A stretch of DNA of 64,000 nucleotides, taken from Dyella psychrodurans (lineage in GTDB: Bacteria > Pseudomonadota > Gammaproteobacteria > Xanthomonadales > Rhodanobacteraceae). Location of the stretch: contig NZ_QRBF01000001.1 of NCBI RefSeq assembly GCF_003363265.1, forward strand, positions 776,451 to 840,450, written 5' to 3'. Both the position numbers and the translations under genes were made by a program. Under the pieces are notes generated by a model that did not search any database, was not told where the DNA came from, and was given only the letters and a program-made list of their open reading frames with translations. This document shows positions 59,341 to 64,000 of the stretch, one piece after another. How positions within the stretch are numbered: position 1 is the stretch's first letter; each line of letters starts with the position of its first letter.

Positions 59341-59354
59341 AATGCCCTTCCACA

Positions 59355-61709
59355 TCAATGCTTCGGGGGCGGTGGCGCCAGCACTTCGCGGTTGCCATTG
59401 TGCTGCGGGGCACTGACGACCCCCTCCTGCTCCATCTGTTCGATCAAGCGTGCGGCACGGTTGTAACCAATGCGCAGGTGTCGCTGCACACCGGAGATCG
59501 ACGCACGCCGCGTCTCGGTCACGATGCGGACGGCGCGGTCGTACAACTGCGCATCGGCATCGCCGCCTTCTTCGCCATCCTGCGGAAGGCCCGCGTCGTT
59601 GATGAACTTGCCGTCGCTGGTCGCCTGCACTTCTTCCAGCACGCCCTCGATGTATTGCGGCGAGCCTTGTGCCCTCAGCCAGTTCACCACGTTATGCACT
59701 TCGTGATCGTCGACGAAGGCTCCGTGCACACGATCCGGCGTGGCGGTGCCGGGCGGCAGATAAAGCATGTCGCCATGGCCGAGCAGGGTTTCGGCACCGG
59801 ACTGATCCAGGATCGTGCGCGAGTCGATCTTGCTGGACACCTGGAACGCAATGCGCGTCGGGATGTTCGCCTTGATCAAGCCGGTGATCACATCGACCGA
59901 CGGACGCTGCGTGGCCAGCACCAGGTGCACGCCGGCGGCACGCGCTTTTTGCGCCAGGCGCGCAATGAGTTCTTCCACCTTCTTGCCGACGATCATCATC
60001 ATGTCGGCGAATTCGTCGATGATGACGACGATGTACGGCAACGGCTCCAGCGGCTCCGCGGCCAGGTTCGGCATCTCGGGATTCGGCCGGAACAACGGAT
60101 CCAGCAACGGCTGGCCGGCATTCTCGGCGTCCCTCACTTTCTTGTTGAAGCCGGCGAGATTGCGCACGCCCACCGCCGCCATCACCTTGTAGCGGCGTTC
60201 CATCTCGGCCACGCACCAGCGCAGCGCGTTGGCGGCCTCCTTCATGTCGGTGACGACCGGCGCCAGCAGATGCGGAATGCCCTCGTAGACCGAGAGCTCC
60301 AGCATCTTCGGGTCGATCATGATCATGCGTACGTCTTTCGCGCTGGCCTTGTACAACAAGCTCAGCACCATCGCGTTCACGGCGACGGACTTGCCCGAAC
60401 CGGTGGTACCGGCCACCAGCAGATGCGGCATCTTGGCGAGGTCGGCCACCATCGCCCGGCCGCCGATGTCCTTGCCCAGCGCCAGCGTCAACGGCGATTT
60501 CTGCTGGTCGTACTTGTCGGAGCGCAGAATTTCCGAGAGATAGACGATCTGTTTCTTGGCGTTCGGAATTTCCAGGCCGATCACGTTCTTGCCCGGAATC
60601 ACGTCGACCACGCGCACGCTGACCACCGAAAGGCCGCGCGCGATGTCCTTGTCCAGGCTCGACACCTGGCTGCCGCGCACGCCTGCAGCCGGCTCCAGCT
60701 CGAAACGAGTGATCACCGGGCCGGGATAGACGCCGACGACTTTCGCTTCGATGCGGAAATCCTTGAGCTTGAGCTCGACCTGGCGCGAGAGCACTTCCAG
60801 CGTCTCTTCCGAGTAGCCGGGCCCCTGCTCCGGCGCTTCGTCGAGCAGCGACAACGGCGGCAATTCGCCCGGCTGCGCGGCGCCGACGAACAGCGGAATC
60901 TGCGTCTCCACCCGCGCACGTTCGCTCTTCACCACCGGCGCCGGCGCCGCTTCGATACGAACGGGTTCGCGCTTGGCCTGCTTGATCGCTTCGGTCTTCT
61001 TCACGACCTCGCGCTCGGCGCGCGCCTGATGCGCCGCAATCACCTCCGGCGCTTCACGCAGCTTGTTGCCGAACCAGCCGAAAAGCCTCATCACGCCCTG
61101 CCCGGTCAGGTCCATCACCTTGAACCAGGACAAACCCGTCGCCAGCGTCACCGCGATCAAAAAGATCGCCAGCAGCAACAGCGGCGCGCCTTTCTCGCCG
61201 AACGCGCGTACCAGACCGTGGCCGACGGCACGGCCGATCACGCCGCCAGCACCTTCCGGCCCCATCGTGCTGTCAGGGAAATTCAGCCAGCACAGGCCCG
61301 GCGCGGTGATGAAGAAAAACACCGACCCGATCAGGCGCAGCGAGGGTTCCCACGGTTGCACGCTACGCATGCCATGGTTGCGCAGCACCTGCACGCCAAG
61401 GAACAGCAACAGCAGCGGGAAGAAGTAAGCCACGCCGCCGAACAAATAACGCAACAAATCAGCGATGTAGGCGCCAACGGTTCCACCCAGGTTGTGCACG
61501 TGCCCGCTGGTGTCGGCATGCGACCAGCCTGGGTCGGAGGCGTCGTAGCTGAACAGGCAGACCAGCAGATACAGGGCCAATGGCAACAGCAGCAAGGCGC
61601 CGGCCTCGCGCAGGCGGCGCTTGAGCTCTTCGCTCAGGCCGGCCTTTTCCTTTTCTTTTCGAACATTCGCGCTACGCGCCACCGGGATAGTTTTCCTTGC
61701 AGTTTTCAT
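59355..61709 (-). CDS. ftsK: DNA translocase FtsK
   Basis: Pumps chromosomal DNA at the division septum and activates XerCD at dif. The 784-residue protein has four membrane helices in its first 200 residues ([17 protein letters not shown] onward). A short charged linker follows, much shorter than in E. coli FtsK (1329 residues). Then the motor: alpha domain [20 protein letters not shown], Walker [17 protein letters not shown], Walker [35 protein letters not shown]. The C-terminal gamma domain ([18 protein letters not shown]) reads KOPS. The ATG at 61709 is the first sensible start; the frame continues upstream into repeat sequence. Confidence 0.96.
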   Translation of the reverse strand: MKTARKTIPVARSANVRKEKEKAGLSEELKRRLREAGALLLLPLALYLLVCLFSYDASDPGWSHADTSGHVHNLGGTVGAYIADLLRYLFGGVAYFFPLLLLFLGVQVLRNHGMRSVQPWEPSLRLIGSVFFFITAPGLCWLNFPDSTMGPEGAGGVIGRAVGHGLVRAFGEKGAPLLLLAIFLIAVTLATGLSWFKVMDLTGQGVMRLFGWFGNKLREAPEVIAAHQARAEREVVKKTEAIKQAKREPVRIEAAPAPVVKSERARVETQIPLFVGAAQPGELPPLSLLDEAPEQGPGYSEETLEVLSRQVELKLKDFRIEAKVVGVYPGPVITRFELEPAAGVRGSQVSSLDKDIARGLSVVSVRVVDVIPGKNVIGLEIPNAKKQIVYLSEILRSDKYDQQKSPLTLALGKDIGGRAMVADLAKMPHLLVAGTTGSGKSVAVNAMVLSLLYKASAKDVRMIMIDPKMLELSVYEGIPHLLAPVVTDMKEAANALRWCVAEMERRYKVMAAVGVRNLAGFNKKVRDAENAGQPLLDPLFRPNPEMPNLAAEPLEPLPYIVVIIDEFADMMMIVGKKVEELIARLAQKARAAGVHLVLATQRPSVDVITGLIKANIPTRIAFQVSSKIDSRTILDQSGAETLLGHGDMLYLPPGTATPDRVHGAFVDDHEVHNVVNWLRAQGSPQYIEGVLEEVQATSDGKFINDAGLPQDGEEGGDADAQLYDRAVRIVTETRRASISGVQRHLRIGYNRAARLIEQMEQEGVVSAPQHNGNREVLAPPPPKH

Positions 61710-61769
61710 GAAATCCCGGGAGCGCCGGGTTGCGCGAGGCAGTTTAACAAGGGGCAGCCTTTTGGTGAG

Positions 61770-62032
61770 GGCCTGCTCGCACTCTTCGCGTAGCCCGGGT
61801 TGTCGTTGAGTGGTCGTCAGGTGGTAGTGCGTGGCGCAGGCTTGGCTGGCTGCCAAGTCAAGCCGCGCGCTGCCGCATGGCGACCACTCAACGGCAACCC
61901 GAAGGGCCGGGTCTGTTTGCCCGCCATCCGGCGTCATCGCTCAGTCGTGTACGGACGTACACTCCCTCACTCTTCCTTGGCTGGCGCGCAAACAGCTCCC
62001 GGCGCGAGCCACGCGAAGAGTGCGAGCAGGCC
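61770..62032. repeat. Nested inverted repeats between ftsK and trxB
   Basis: The outer pair is a perfect 22-bp inverted repeat, GGCCTGCTCGCACTCTTCGCGT (61770-61791) against 62011-62032. Inside it, 61797-61816 and 61881-61900 pair at 19 of 20 positions (GGGTTGTCGTTGAGTGGTCG). A small CTTGGC/GCCAAG hairpin (61841-61857) sits within that. The 607-bp gap 61710-62316 separates two divergent genes and contains no protein-coding gene that I can support. Confidence 0.8.
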
Positions 62033-62088
62033 CCAGGGTACAGGTTCAAAAACTTGCGTAAACCCCGATTCGGCAATGATTTTGCTGA

Positions 62089-63279
<1,191 letters not shown>

Positions 63280-63340
63280 ACTCGCATCAGTGTCGTTCTG
63301 GCCCGGTCCGGAACGGCACTTCTGATGGCATCATGCGCTT

Positions 63341-64000
63341 GTGATTGAGGCACGTTTCCACGACAGCATCGACGACATGGCAAGCGCGGACTGGGACGCG
63401 CTGCGTGCGGATGACAATCCGTTCCTCTCGCACGCTTTCCTCGCCGGCCTCGAACGCACCGGCTGTATCCGGCACGACTGGGGCTGGCAGGCGCATCACC
63501 TGGGTTTGTATCGCAACGGCGCGCTGATCGCCGCGGCGCCGCTGTACCTCAAGGGCAATTCGCACGGCGAATTCGTGTTCGACTGGAGCTGGGCCAGCGC
63601 GTGGGAACGCGCAGGCGGCGAGTACTATCCGAAACTTCTCAACGCCGTGCCCTACTCCCCGGTGCCGGGTACGCGCCTGCTCGCGGGCCGCGATCCGGTC
63701 CGCGCAGGCGAACTGAAAAAGCTGCTGGTGCAGGCGATGCAGCAGCAAGCTGAGCGCCTGCAGCTTTCTTCCATCCACGCCAACTTTCTCGATCAGGCAG
63801 ACCTTTCCGCATTCGACGACGAATGGGTGGCGCGAAGCGACGTGCAGTTTCATTGGCACAATCGCGGCTACGCCGATTTCAATGCATTTCTCGCCGCGCT
63901 GAATCACAAGAAGCGAAAGAACATCCGGCACGAGCGTCAACGTGTCGCGGAACACGGCCTGCGCATTGGCATGTTTGGCGGCACCCAGCTGGATTCCAAA
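63341..64000 (+). CDS. GNAT/FemAB-like acyltransferase (DUF482), 3' end outside window
   Basis: An open frame from the GTG at 63341 to the end of the window (220 codons, no stop). The start is the first possible one after an in-frame TGA. Sequence reads DADDNPFLSHAFLAGLERTG-like early, then HDWGWQAHHLGLYRNG, GEFVFDWSWASAWERAGG, YPKLLNAVPYSPVPGTRLL and HKKRKNIRHERQRVAEHG. This is the pattern of the peptidogalycan-biosynthesis/DUF482 acyltransferases, related to FemAB amino-acid transferases. Function not established. It follows trxB by 61 bp. Confidence 0.85.
   Translation, partial: MIEARFHDSIDDMASADWDALRADDNPFLSHAFLAGLERTGCIRHDWGWQAHHLGLYRNGALIAAAPLYLKGNSHGEFVFDWSWASAWERAGGEYYPKLLNAVPYSPVPGTRLLAGRDPVRAGELKKLLVQAMQQQAERLQLSSIHANFLDQADLSAFDDEWVARSDVQFHWHNRGYADFNAFLAALNHKKRKNIRHERQRVAEHGLRIGMFGGTQLDSK

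Noticed and set aside
59358-61793. An 811-codon open frame on the plus strand
   Set aside because: It is antisense to ftsK, which has full Walker motifs; the translation has no recognisable domain.

Overview
The window reads as a chromosome segment of a GC-rich gammaproteobacterium of the Xanthomonadales, most like Rhodanobacteraceae (Dyella, Luteibacter and relatives). The reasons are the GC-rich coding style, the prfB/lysS and rpfE-like/recJ neighbourhoods, the TonB receptor and DcaP-type porin, and GGGGTCAGAGTG-type intergenic inverted repeats. No species can be assigned from this sequence alone.

Layout. 1-3.3 kb: an AT-richer accessory patch with a defence-type reverse transcriptase, two unknown small genes and gene debris, on the 3' side of a tRNA-Leu(GAG). 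3.3-13.9 kb: housekeeping (secG, tpiA, glmM, folP, orn, sbcB) interrupted by an SDR, a VIT transporter and a 2-oxoglutarate oxygenase. 13.9-19.3 kb: a perfect 54-bp inverted repeat, lysS, a small repeat protein, prfB with its +1 programmed frameshift, then asnB. asnB is preceded by an Asn-rich leader peptide, an antiterminator arm and a strong terminator, which together look like an asparagine attenuator. 19.5-38 kb: porin, recJ, rpfE-like gene, ABC-F factor, aguA/aguB, TraB-type protein, two c-type cytochromes, nfuA, phhB, rluC and rne. 38-41.4 kb: a GacA/UvrY-like regulator and a tRNA-Leu(UAA) with a 1.9-kb insertion between the tRNA and its probable terminator. The insertion holds a phoR 3' fragment, a HAF-repeat secreted protein gene and a ppk1 5' fragment, and is bounded by a 17-bp direct repeat of the tRNA 3' end. 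41.4-54.6 kb: YncE-like protein, a QseBC/PmrAB-type two-component pair with a candidate operator, secreted proteins, an oxidoreductase, XapX and H-NS-like genes, a degenerate MASE1 kinase-like protein, tRNA-Ser, serS and rarA. 54.8-64 kb: a TonB receptor overlapping an acid phosphatase gene, DUF1275, lolA, ftsK, trxB and a 5'-complete GNAT/FemAB-like gene cut by the window end.

How genes work together. orn-folP-glmM and tpiA-secG-tRNA-Leu recall the folP-glmM-secG-leuU order of E. coli. aguA and aguB are the two final steps from agmatine to putrescine. phhB recycles pterin cofactor. The TonB receptor and phosphatase look like a phosphomonoester scavenging pair. The strongest candidates for new biology are the asnB attenuator, the tRNA-Leu insertion and the reverse transcriptase locus.
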